A stretch of 9,729 nucleotides of DNA from Rhodobacteraceae bacterium UBA2553 (GTDB taxonomy: Bacteria > Pseudomonadota > Alphaproteobacteria > Rhodobacterales > Rhodobacteraceae): the NCBI GenBank assembly GCA_002340515.1, contig DDMF01000001.1, forward strand, positions 38,801-48,529, read 5' to 3'. Position numbers and translations under genes: made by a program. Position 1 is the first letter of the stretch. The number at the start of each line of letters is the position of its first letter. The notes below the pieces were generated by a model, which saw only the letters and a program-made list of their open reading frames with translations, was not told where the DNA came from and did not search any database. Shown here in pieces: positions 1 to 6,106 of this stretch.

Positions 1-830
1 CCGCCAGCGAGGGTCGAGAAAACAAAGATCGCAACCGCGGTGGCAAAGCCGATATTTGATCCCAGCCAAACGAGCAACAGGTGAAAGGCGTAGCCTTCGG
101 CGATCCAGCCAACCACGCCCAAAAGGGCGGCTAGCCCCATCAGGCTGGGTGAGGAGAAAGCGGAAAGGGAGCCTGCGGCGCGACGGATGCGCACCCAAAG
201 CCGGGCAAACCGCCCGGTGATGCGGTGACCCAAAGTGGCGACGGCGGCTAGGAGTTTTGGGCGGGTGGCGATGAAGCCCGCGATCAGCGCAAGCATCGCG
301 ACAGGAACGCCGCCTGCGATGCCTTTCATCGACATGGAAAGAGAGACCGCAAGGATCACGGCCATTGCGGTGAGGTCTGAAGCGCGATCAACCAGCACCA
401 AGGGCGCGGTGCGTTCAAACGCCCATCCTGTTTCGCGCTTTAACCAGCGCATGCGGACGAGTTCGCCCACGCGGCCCGGTGTGACCGACATGGCAAAGCC
501 GCCAAGGAAATGGCGCAGGTCTTGCATAAGGTCTGTCGGCAGGCCCAAGCGGCGGGCAAACACATGCCAGCGCAACCCGCGAAAGAGGTAGTTGATTAGA
601 GAAAGCGCCAGAAGGGCGGTGAATTGCCACCATGAAAGCTTGGCGATTTGGGCGCGGGTTTCTTCCCATCCGGTGGCGGCGGCCAGACCAATCAGCCCCG
701 CCAGCATCAGGGCAAACAGCCCACCCAACACCAAGGTATCGCGCAAACGGCGATTGGGTGCGGTCCCGGTGTCGGTGCCAGTGTCGGCGGGTGCCGGTTG
801 GGGGATGGATTGTATACTGCTCATGCTCAT
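1..830 (-). CDS. UPF0104 / lysylphosphatidylglycerol synthase TM-region family membrane protein (partial, C-terminus outside window)
   Basis: About 276 residues are visible, running off the left edge without a stop. After a Pro/Thr-rich cytosolic-looking N-terminus of about 30 residues come hydrophobic stretches near residues 32-52, 68-84, 142-166, 172-188 and 228-270, so this is a multi-pass inner-membrane protein. Residues 117-130 carry TPGRVGELVRMRWL, and residues 139-156 hold an ER...LVLVDRASDL segment; both match conserved parts of the UPF0104 / MprF-like flippase domain. Members of that family sit in membranes and some move or modify lipids; the substrate here cannot be told. The ATG at 830 was chosen, with a second in-frame ATG at 824; neither has a good Shine-Dalgarno sequence. 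The gene lies 88 bp downstream of the methyltransferase on the same strand with no terminator between, so co-transcription is possible. The family call is fairly sure, the function unknown. Confidence 0.8.
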   Translation of the reverse strand, partial: MSMSSIQSIPQPAPADTGTDTGTAPNRRLRDTLVLGGLFALMLAGLIGLAAATGWEETRAQIAKLSWWQFTALLALSLINYLFRGLRWHVFARRLGLPTDLMQDLRHFLGGFAMSVTPGRVGELVRMRWLKRETGWAFERTAPLVLVDRASDLTAMAVILAVSLSMSMKGIAGGVPVAMLALIAGFIATRPKLLAAVATLGHRITGRFARLWVRIRRAAGSLSAFSSPSLMGLAALLGVVGWIAEGYAFHLLLVWLGSNIGFATAVAIFVFSTLAG

Positions 831-918
831 GTCCGCGTTTTGCCGCAGGATTGAGGCGAGAATATGAAACAATGCAGGAAATGGCGAGGGAATTGTCTTT
901 TGTGGAGGCCGTTGGGCG

Positions 919-1638
919 TTAGTGCGGCTTTTGCCATTCCATCAGTGTGAAATAGGCCACGTCGTCATAGCGGGCTTTGATCTTAGGATCGGGATGAGTG
1001 GACGCTGGTTCGTCGTATTGGGTGAGGGTGAGTCCCTCGGCCAGAAACGCTTGCATGTAATCGCGCGGTGGGCGGTGCCAGTTTTGGATGCGGATACCGC
1101 GCCAATGGGTCCAGTAGACGTCTTCTTTGAGGTATCCCGTCAGATGCACCCGGCTTCCTGTTTCGGCCCGTTCCCACCCATCATGACGCGCGGCGGTGAT
1201 GAAGCCAGCTAGATTGGCGACCAGAATGCGACCACCGGGGCGCAGGACGCGGGTGGCTTCTTGGATGGCGGTGCGAAAATCGGGGATATCGATCAGAGTG
1301 AGATAGAAGACAGCAATATCAAAGCTTGCGTCGGCAAAAGGCAGGTCTTCGGCTTCGGCCTTAATATACCGCCCCTCAGGGTCGCAGTTTTGTGCATGTG
1401 CAATGAATTCAGGGGTTGGGTCGATGCCTGTGGGGGCAATGCCCAAAGGGTGCATTTTCCGGCAAAACCGCCCTTCGCCACAGCCGATATCGAGCATGTT
1501 TTGCGGCGCGGCGCGCTGAACGCGGTCCAACATAGGGTCATCCAGCACATGTCCACGCCCCTTGTCGCCCTGATCGCCCATATCGTTGATCCAAGCCTCA
1601 GCAGAGGCGCTCCAGCCATTTTCGGTGTGATCGGTCAT
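919..1638 (-). CDS. class I SAM-dependent methyltransferase (Methyltransf_11 type)
   Basis: This is a 239-residue soluble protein with a Rossmann-fold methyltransferase core. Motif I, LDIGCGEGRF, lies at residues 49-58 and binds S-adenosylmethionine. GIDPTPEFI (71-79) is the strand-2 region with the acidic ribose-binding residue. AEDLPFADASFDIAV (96-110) and the VLRPGGRILVANL stretch (131-143) are the usual later motifs. The C-terminal third, with HLTGYLKEDVYW and a Trp/His-rich segment, probably shapes the acceptor pocket; the acceptor cannot be named. The ATG at 1638 gives a normal start just before the conserved domain. An in-frame TTG at 1677 would add 13 residues but abuts the scoB terminator and adds nothing conserved. 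There is no Shine-Dalgarno sequence before 1638. The gene follows scoB on the same strand, behind a terminator, so it is probably not part of that operon. Confidence 0.85.
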   Translation of the reverse strand: MTDHTENGWSASAEAWINDMGDQGDKGRGHVLDDPMLDRVQRAAPQNMLDIGCGEGRFCRKMHPLGIAPTGIDPTPEFIAHAQNCDPEGRYIKAEAEDLPFADASFDIAVFYLTLIDIPDFRTAIQEATRVLRPGGRILVANLAGFITAARHDGWERAETGSRVHLTGYLKEDVYWTHWRGIRIQNWHRPPRDYMQAFLAEGLTLTQYDEPASTHPDPKIKARYDDVAYFTLMEWQKPH

Positions 1639-1644
1639 GGGGAC

Positions 1645-1672
1645 AGCATAAGTTAGCAAAGAATAGGTGCAA
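1645..1672 (-). promoter_or_regulatory. candidate promoter of the methyltransferase gene
   Basis: Read on the minus strand, TTGCAC (1667-1672) and TATGCT (1645-1650) are separated by 16 bases. The expected start of transcription falls at about the A of the ATG at 1638, which would make the mRNA leaderless and fits the absence of a ribosome binding site. The match to consensus is weak, so this is a tentative inference. Confidence 0.25.
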
Positions 1673-1675
1673 CGC

Positions 1676-1700
1676 AAAAGGGCCCCCGGATAGGGGCCCT
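1676..1700 (-). terminator. rho-independent terminator of scoAB
   Basis: On the minus strand, AGGGCCCC and GGGGCCCT form a perfect 8-bp GC-rich stem (1693-1700 with 1679-1686) around a 6-base loop, followed directly by TTTTGCG. It starts 28 bases after the scoB stop codon, the normal place for an intrinsic terminator. Confidence 0.85.
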
Positions 1701-1728
1701 CAGATACATTAGTTTACTGTGAGGCCGA

Positions 1729-2355
1729 TCAGTCGACGATGGTCGCCTGTGTGGCGGCGCGCAGTTCGTCTTCTGTCACGCCATCAGCGGTCTCGACGAT
1801 CTTGAGGCCACCCTCAACCACATCCAGCACACCAAGGTTGGTGATGATGCGGTCGACAACTTTTTGACCGGTCAGGGGCAAGGTGCAGTCTTTCAGAACT
1901 TTGCTGTCCCCGTGTTTGTTGGTGTGATCCATCACAACCACCACGCGGCCAACGCCCGCGACCAGATCCATCGCGCCGCCCATGCCTTTGACCAGCTTGC
2001 CGGGGATCATCCAGTTGGCGAGATCGCCGTTTTCAGCCACTTCCATCGCGCCCAGGATCGCCATGGCAATCTTGCCGCCACGGATCATGCCAAAGCTCAT
2101 CGAGCTGTCGAAATAGGCGGTTTGGGGCAGTTCGGTGATGGTTTGCTTGCCAGCGTTGATCAGATCAGCGTCGATCTCATCCTCGGTGGGAAAAGGCCCC
2201 ATGCCCAGCATGCCGTTTTCCGATTGCAGGGTCACTTCGACCCCCTCGGGGATGTAGTTGGACACCAGCGTCGGAATGCCGATGCCGAGGTTCACATACC
2301 AACCGTCTTGCAGTTCTTGCGCCGCGCGGGCGGCCATTTGATTACGATCCCACAT
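1729..2355 (-). CDS. scoB: 3-oxoacid CoA-transferase subunit B (succinyl-CoA:acetoacetate CoA-transferase)
   Basis: This is a 208-residue beta subunit of a family I CoA-transferase. Together with ScoA it moves CoA from succinyl-CoA to acetoacetate, giving acetoacetyl-CoA for breakdown by thiolase; it acts in the cytosol. The N-terminus (WDRNQMAARAAQEL, then GWYVNLGIGIPTLV at 18-31) is typical. The catalytic glutamate, which forms the covalent glutamyl-CoA intermediate, is Glu46 in SENGMLGMGP (45-54). The length is normal for the bacterial subunit. The ATG at 2355 lies only 3 bases after the scoA stop, and a GGGAGG ribosome site inside the end of scoA precedes it, so the two are translationally close and surely one operon. 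The close relative AtoA (acetate/butyrate-type acyl donor) is the main alternative; substrate cannot be proven from sequence. Confidence 0.93.
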   Translation of the reverse strand: MWDRNQMAARAAQELQDGWYVNLGIGIPTLVSNYIPEGVEVTLQSENGMLGMGPFPTEDEIDADLINAGKQTITELPQTAYFDSSMSFGMIRGGKIAMAILGAMEVAENGDLANWMIPGKLVKGMGGAMDLVAGVGRVVVVMDHTNKHGDSKVLKDCTLPLTGQKVVDRIITNLGVLDVVEGGLKIVETADGVTEDELRAATQATIVD

Positions 2356-2358
2356 GGA

Positions 2359-3054
2359 TTAAGCCTCCCGTACGGTGCGTTGTTCGATGCGTTTTTCGTG
2401 GTCGCCTTGGATGATGCGATGCACGTAGATGCCCGGCAGGTGGATGCTGTCAGGGTCCAGTGATCCGGTGGGCACGATTTCCTCGACCTCAACCACACAG
2501 GTTTTGCCACACATAGCGGCGGGCGGGTTGAAGTTGCGGGCGGTTTTGCGGAAGACAAGGTTGCCGGTCGCGTCCGCTTTCCAGGCTTTCACGATTGAAA
2601 GGTCGGCAAAGATGCCTTCTTCGAGAATGTAGGTCTCGCCGTTGAAATCCTTGTGCTCTTTGCCCTCGGCAATCACGGTGCCCACGCCGGTTTTGGTGTA
2701 AAAACCGGGGATGCCGTGACCGGCGGCGCGCATGCGTTCAGCGAGCGTGCCTTGGGGGTTAAACTCCAGCTCAAGCTCGCCCGAGAGATACTGGCGCATG
2801 AATTCCGCGTTTTCACCCACGTAAGACGAGATCATCTTCTTGACCTGTTTGGTCTGCAGCAAAATGCCAATGCCAAAATCATCCACGCCTGCGTTGTTGG
2901 ACGCGAAGGTCAGGTTTTTGACGCCGCTGTCTTTGATGGCGTTCAGCAGCAATTCGGGGATGCCACACAGGCCAAAACCGCCTGCGGCAATCAGCATGTC
3001 GTCGGTCAAAAGCCCGTCCAGAGCTTCGGCCGCCGAGCCGTATACCTTTTTCAT
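2359..3054 (-). CDS. scoA: 3-oxoacid CoA-transferase subunit A (succinyl-CoA:acetoacetate CoA-transferase)
   Basis: This is a 231-residue alpha subunit, partner of the adjacent ScoB; the pair corresponds to the two halves of the single-chain mitochondrial SCOT enzyme. The glycine-rich segment GGFGLCGIP (25-33) is the alpha-subunit CoA-transferase signature, and ELEFNPQGTLAERMRA with GIPGFYT and TGVGT (about 95-126) are conserved family blocks. The ATG at 3054 is preceded by AGAGGA seven bases upstream, a good Shine-Dalgarno match, and the protein then begins MKKVYGSAAEAL as the family does. A longer in-frame reading back to 3237 crosses the topA terminator and has no conserved residues, so it was rejected. 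The gene is first in the scoAB operon and has its own upstream region of 238 bp. Likely role: use of acetoacetate or 3-hydroxybutyrate, including products of polyhydroxybutyrate breakdown (inferred). Confidence 0.93.
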   Translation of the reverse strand: MKKVYGSAAEALDGLLTDDMLIAAGGFGLCGIPELLLNAIKDSGVKNLTFASNNAGVDDFGIGILLQTKQVKKMISSYVGENAEFMRQYLSGELELEFNPQGTLAERMRAAGHGIPGFYTKTGVGTVIAEGKEHKDFNGETYILEEGIFADLSIVKAWKADATGNLVFRKTARNFNPPAAMCGKTCVVEVEEIVPTGSLDPDSIHLPGIYVHRIIQGDHEKRIEQRTVREA

Positions 3055-3084
3055 GAAACTGTCCTCTCGTCTGTTCTGACCAGA

Positions 3085-3113
3085 GTTCTGGCGCGCGCGG
3101 CGCGCTGAGTCAA
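3085..3113 (-). promoter_or_regulatory. candidate scoAB promoter with overlapping dyad
   Basis: On the minus strand, TTGACT (3108-3113) is a good -35 box and lies 17 bases before a poor -10 box, CAGAAC (3085-3090). The spacer is almost pure GC alternation. A dyad, CCAGA-GT-TCTGG (3080-3091), covers the -10 position and could be an operator. Only the -35 box is convincing. Confidence 0.3.
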
Positions 3114-3195
3114 CGAAACAAGGGGCTGAAGGGGGCGTTCGGGTATTACTACCTAACCGATGGCGGTGTGTTTGGCGTGTGTTGCAGGTGTTTTC

Positions 3196-3232
3196 TTGCC
3201 TCCGGCGGGGATATTTTTGGAAAGAGGAAAAG
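3196..3232. repeat. candidate dispersed intergenic repeat (CCTCCGGCGGGGATATTT type)
   Basis: The stretch TTGCCTCCGGCGGGGATATT, followed by an A/G-rich tail, sits in the gap between the topA terminator and scoA. I recall very similar intergenic strings from many Rhodobacteraceae genomes, so I mark it as a likely dispersed repeat. There is no second copy in this window, so the claim rests on memory of related genomes. It does not form a strong hairpin. Confidence 0.4.
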
Positions 3233-3235
3233 CGC

Positions 3236-3269
3236 AACAGAAAACGCCCGCCCGGTGAAGGGCAGGCGT
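3236..3269 (-). terminator. rho-independent terminator of topA
   Basis: On the minus strand, ACGCCTGCCC (3260-3269) pairs with GGGCGGGCGT (3244-3253) over 10 positions, with one G-U wobble, around a 6-base loop. It is followed by TTTTCTGTT. The hairpin begins 23 bases after the topA stop codon and insulates scoAB from topA transcription. Confidence 0.85.
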
Positions 3270-3292
3270 GAATTCAGAAGGTCAGCTTGGGA

Positions 3293-5887
3293 TTAATCTT
3301 CGCTGGTTGCTGCTTTCTTTTTGGCGGCTGGCTTTTTAGCTGCGGCTTTCTTGGGCGCGGCCTTTTTGCGTGCGGGCTTTTTCTTGGCTGTTTTCTCTGC
3401 GATCCAGCCGACGGCCATTTCCATGGTCACATCTTCGGGTTTTACATCATTTGGAATGGTCGCATTGACCTTTTCCCATTTGACGTAAGGACCATAGCGG
3501 CCTTCGAGCACGTTCACTGCGCCGCCATCCTCTGGGTGTTCACCCAGTTCTTTCAAGGCTTTTACGGCGGTCCTGCGCCCGCGACCGGGGTTGGCCCGTT
3601 TTTCGGCCAGCATTTCCACGGCGCGGTTCATGCCAATCTCGAAAACATCCAATGTTTCTTTGAGGTTCACATAGACGGGTTTTTCCTCATCCGGTTTTTG
3701 GTGGGCGATATAGGGCCCAAAGCGGCCTAAGTTTGCTTGGACCACACCGCCTTCGGGGTGCTGACCGATTTCGCGCGGCAGGGTCAACAGGGTCAGAGCC
3801 TGTTCAAACGTCAGCTCATTTGGTCCCCAGCCGGGCAGGTATTCTTTGCCCTGTTTGGGCAGGGAAGAGCGCGGCGGTTTCTTGTTCTCGGGTGTGGGTT
3901 CTCCACGCTGCACATAGGGCCCGAAACGGCCGGATTTCAGGTGAATTTCATCGCCGTTGTCTTCGCCAAGCACACGTTCATAGCCTTCTGCGCCTTCACC
4001 CGAAATCGGACGGGTGTAGTTACACTCGGGATAGTTGCCGCAACCGACAAACCCGCCGGTGCGCGAGGTTTTGAGGTGCAGGTTACCAACGCCACATTTG
4101 GGGCAGGCGCGCGGGTCGGTGCCATCTTCGCGGGGTGGGTAGAGTTGCGGGGCCAATGCGGCGTCAAGCTTGTCGAGCACCTCTGAAATGCGCAGTTCGG
4201 ACGTCTCACCAATGGCGGCGGAGAAGTCGCGCCAGAAGCGGTTCAACACGTCTTTATAGTTCAGCTCGCCTGCGGAAACCGTGTCCAGTTCGTCTTCCAG
4301 ATTTGCGGTGAATTCATAGCCGACATATTTGCGGAAGAAATTCACCAGGAAGATGGTCACAATCCGGCCCTTATCCTCGGGGAACAGGCGGTTTTTGTCT
4401 TTGCGGACGTATTCGCGGTCTTGGATCGTGGTAATGACAGATGCGTAGGTTGAGGGGCGGCCAATGCCCAGCTCTTCCATCCGTTTCACCAATGTTGCCT
4501 CGGTGTAGCGGGGCGGCGGTTGGGTGAAGTGTTGTTCGGGGGTTATTACCCCTTTTTGCGCGGGCTCACCCTGCATGATCTGCGGCAAACGCTTGTCGTC
4601 ATCATCGACCACAGCGTCATCGCGACCTTCTTCGTAGACCTTTAAGAAACCATCAAAAACAACAACTTGGCCGGTGGCACGCAGGCCAACCTGACCGTCG
4701 GCGGATCCGACTTCGACGGTGGTGCGTTCAAACCGAGCGCTGTCCATCTGGGACGCCAGAGTGCGCTTCCAGATCAGGTCGTAAAGCTTGCGCTGGTCAG
4801 GCTCTAACCGGGCCAAGGCGGCGGCGTCCACGGACATATCTGTTGGGCGGATACATTCGTGGGCTTCTTGCGCGTTTTTGGCTTTGTTTTTGTACACACG
4901 GGGGCTGGCGGGGATGAATTCCTTGCCATAGCGGTTGGTGATTTCAGCGCGTGCTTCGGCCACAGCCTCCGGTGCCATATCAATGCCGTCGGTTCGCATA
5001 TAGGTGATATAACCGGCCTCATACAGGCGCTGCGCGGTCGACATGGTCTGACGCGCGCCAAAGCCAAATTTCCGGCTGGCGTCCTGTTGCAGGGTCGAGG
5101 TCATAAAGGGCGGCGAGGGGTTGCGATTGGTGGGTTTGGCTTCCACCGAATGCACGGTCAGATCGCGCGAGGTGATCGCCTGCACGGCCATTTCCGCCGC
5201 GGTCGCATTGCTCAGCCCATGTTTGTCGAGCTTGTCACCGGCGAGCATGGTCAGTTTGGCTTCGAACTCCTGCCCGCGTGGCGTGGTGAGCAGCGCCTTA
5301 ACGGACCAATATTCTTTGTTGTTGAACGCCTCAATCTCTTCTTCGCGCTCCACAATCAGACGCAGGCACACAGATTGCACCCGGCCAGCAGAGCGCGCAC
5401 CGGGCAATTTGCGCCACAAAACGGGCGAGAGGTTGAACCCAACGAGGTAATCCAGCGCGCGGCGGGCAAGATAGGCCTCGACCAGATCGCTGTCGACCTG
5501 ACGGGGATTTTTCATCGCTTCCAGCACCGCATCCTTGGTGATCGCATTAAAGGTCACGCGGCTGACGGGCGTGTCTTTTTTGATCGAACGCCGCTTGCGC
5601 AATGTCTCTTCCAAATGCCAGGAAATCGCCTCTCCTTCGCGATCGGGGTCGGTCGCGAGGATCAGGGCGTTGTCTTCTTTCAACGCGTCGGCAATCGCTT
5701 TGACGTGCTTGCGCGAGTCGTTTCCGACCTCCCACAACATGTCAAATCCATGGTCAGGATCCACGGATCCGTTTTTGGCCGGAAGATCCCGTACGTGACC
5801 ATAAGAGGCGAGGACAGTGTAATCTTTCCCCAGATACTTGTTAATGGTTTTGGCTTTGGCCGGGCTTTCAACAACTACAACGGGCAT
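3293..5887 (-). CDS. topA: DNA topoisomerase I (type IA)
   Basis: This is an 864-residue enzyme that relaxes negative supercoils, close to the 865 residues of the E. coli protein. The TOPRIM domain shows VVESPAKAKTI with Glu7 and the DPDREGE motif with Asp80, Asp82 and Glu84, which bind magnesium. The catalytic tyrosine that forms the 5'-phosphotyrosine link is Tyr296 in YITYMRTDG. A four-cysteine zinc finger uses Cys595, Cys598, Cys616 and Cys622. Three topoisomerase C-terminal repeats follow, each with GR(F/Y)GPY, at about 653, 721 and 796. The last 30 or so residues (832-861) are a Lys/Ala-rich basic tail. The ATG at 5887 is preceded by a GCGAGAG purine run with correct spacing and begins MPVVVVESPAKAKTI; a 27-residue upstream extension has no conserved residues. 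The gene is monocistronic with its own terminator and is divergent from uvrD. Confidence 0.97.
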   Translation of the reverse strand: MPVVVVESPAKAKTINKYLGKDYTVLASYGHVRDLPAKNGSVDPDHGFDMLWEVGNDSRKHVKAIADALKEDNALILATDPDREGEAISWHLEETLRKRRSIKKDTPVSRVTFNAITKDAVLEAMKNPRQVDSDLVEAYLARRALDYLVGFNLSPVLWRKLPGARSAGRVQSVCLRLIVEREEEIEAFNNKEYWSVKALLTTPRGQEFEAKLTMLAGDKLDKHGLSNATAAEMAVQAITSRDLTVHSVEAKPTNRNPSPPFMTSTLQQDASRKFGFGARQTMSTAQRLYEAGYITYMRTDGIDMAPEAVAEARAEITNRYGKEFIPASPRVYKNKAKNAQEAHECIRPTDMSVDAAALARLEPDQRKLYDLIWKRTLASQMDSARFERTTVEVGSADGQVGLRATGQVVVFDGFLKVYEEGRDDAVVDDDDKRLPQIMQGEPAQKGVITPEQHFTQPPPRYTEATLVKRMEELGIGRPSTYASVITTIQDREYVRKDKNRLFPEDKGRIVTIFLVNFFRKYVGYEFTANLEDELDTVSAGELNYKDVLNRFWRDFSAAIGETSELRISEVLDKLDAALAPQLYPPREDGTDPRACPKCGVGNLHLKTSRTGGFVGCGNYPECNYTRPISGEGAEGYERVLGEDNGDEIHLKSGRFGPYVQRGEPTPENKKPPRSSLPKQGKEYLPGWGPNELTFEQALTLLTLPREIGQHPEGGVVQANLGRFGPYIAHQKPDEEKPVYVNLKETLDVFEIGMNRAVEMLAEKRANPGRGRRTAVKALKELGEHPEDGGAVNVLEGRYGPYVKWEKVNATIPNDVKPEDVTMEMAVGWIAEKTAKKKPARKKAAPKKAAAKKPAAKKKAATSED

Positions 5888-5939
5888 GCAAATCTCTCGC
5901 TTGGGTGTGCCGCTTGGCGGTCTACTCTCTGGGGGTCGT

Positions 5940-5968
5940 AGATGTGGCCTGAGCGGGGGGCTTGTCAA
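5940..5968 (-). promoter_or_regulatory. candidate topA promoter
   Basis: On the minus strand a perfect TTGACA -35 box (5963-5968) is followed after 17 bases by ACATCT (5940-5945), or after 18 bases by CATCTA. This predicts a transcript starting near 5932 with a leader of about 45 bases before the topA ATG. The -35 is strong and the -10 weak, as is common in alphaproteobacteria and in supercoiling-sensitive promoters. Confidence 0.4.
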
Positions 5969-6003
5969 TGGCGCTTCTCTTTATAACAGGGGGTGTGTTG
6001 TCG

Positions 6004-6021
6004 CGCCCCCTTTAGGGGGCG
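6004..6021. other. GC-rich hairpin between divergent promoters
   Basis: CGCCCCC and GGGGGCG form a perfect 7-bp stem around the loop TTTA. No T-run follows on either strand, so it is a poor intrinsic terminator for either neighbour. It lies between the candidate topA promoter and the LexA box before uvrD. Its role is unknown. Confidence 0.5.
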
Positions 6022-6051
6022 GGAAAATTAGCGGGATTTGTACCAAAGGTG

Positions 6052-6066
6052 GAACATTTGCGGAAC
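6052..6066 (-). promoter_or_regulatory. LexA (SOS) box upstream of uvrD
   Basis: The sequence reads GAAC-ATTTGCG-GAAC, which on the minus strand is GTTC-CGCAAAT-GTTC. This is an exact match to the direct-repeat LexA operator GTTC-N7-GTTC known for alphaproteobacteria. It ends 40 bases before the uvrD ATG and overlaps the most plausible -35 box (TTGCGG, 6058-6063), so bound LexA would block transcription. The match, the AT-rich spacer and the neighbouring repair gene support each other. Confidence 0.7.
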
Positions 6067-6086
6067 GCCCCCTTTCCCTGTGTCAT
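6058..6086 (+). promoter_or_regulatory. candidate uvrD promoter
   Basis: TTGCGG (6058-6063) and TGTCAT (6081-6086) are separated by 17 bases, placing the transcription start near 6093 and giving a short leader. The boxes each match four of six consensus bases at best. The position relative to the LexA box is what makes it attractive. Confidence 0.3.
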
Positions 6087-6106
6087 ATGGGTTGGTAAGA
6101 GAGGGC

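Noticed and set aside
235..867. Overlapping open frames on the plus strand at the left end
   Set aside because: The minus-strand frame encodes a coherent membrane protein with family motifs, whereas these plus-strand readings are low-complexity and Arg/Ser/Pro-rich.
3073..3088. GTTC...GTTC direct repeat upstream of scoA as a second LexA box
   Set aside because: The spacer is 8 bases instead of the required 7, and scoAB has no expected role in the SOS response.
3055..3237. N-terminal extension of ScoA through the upstream region
   Set aside because: The extra 61 residues are basic and unconserved and would start next to the topA terminator. The ATG at 3054 has a good ribosome binding site and the family's usual N-terminus.
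4859..5941. A 360-codon open frame on the plus strand, antisense to topA
   Set aside because: It lies fully opposite the well-conserved topA coding sequence and its translation has the Phe/His/Gly-rich look of an antisense shadow. It shows no recognisable domain.
6038..6106. N-terminal extension of UvrD by 23 residues
   Set aside because: It would place the start upstream of the LexA box and the candidate promoter. The ATG at 6107 has a purine-rich ribosome site close by.
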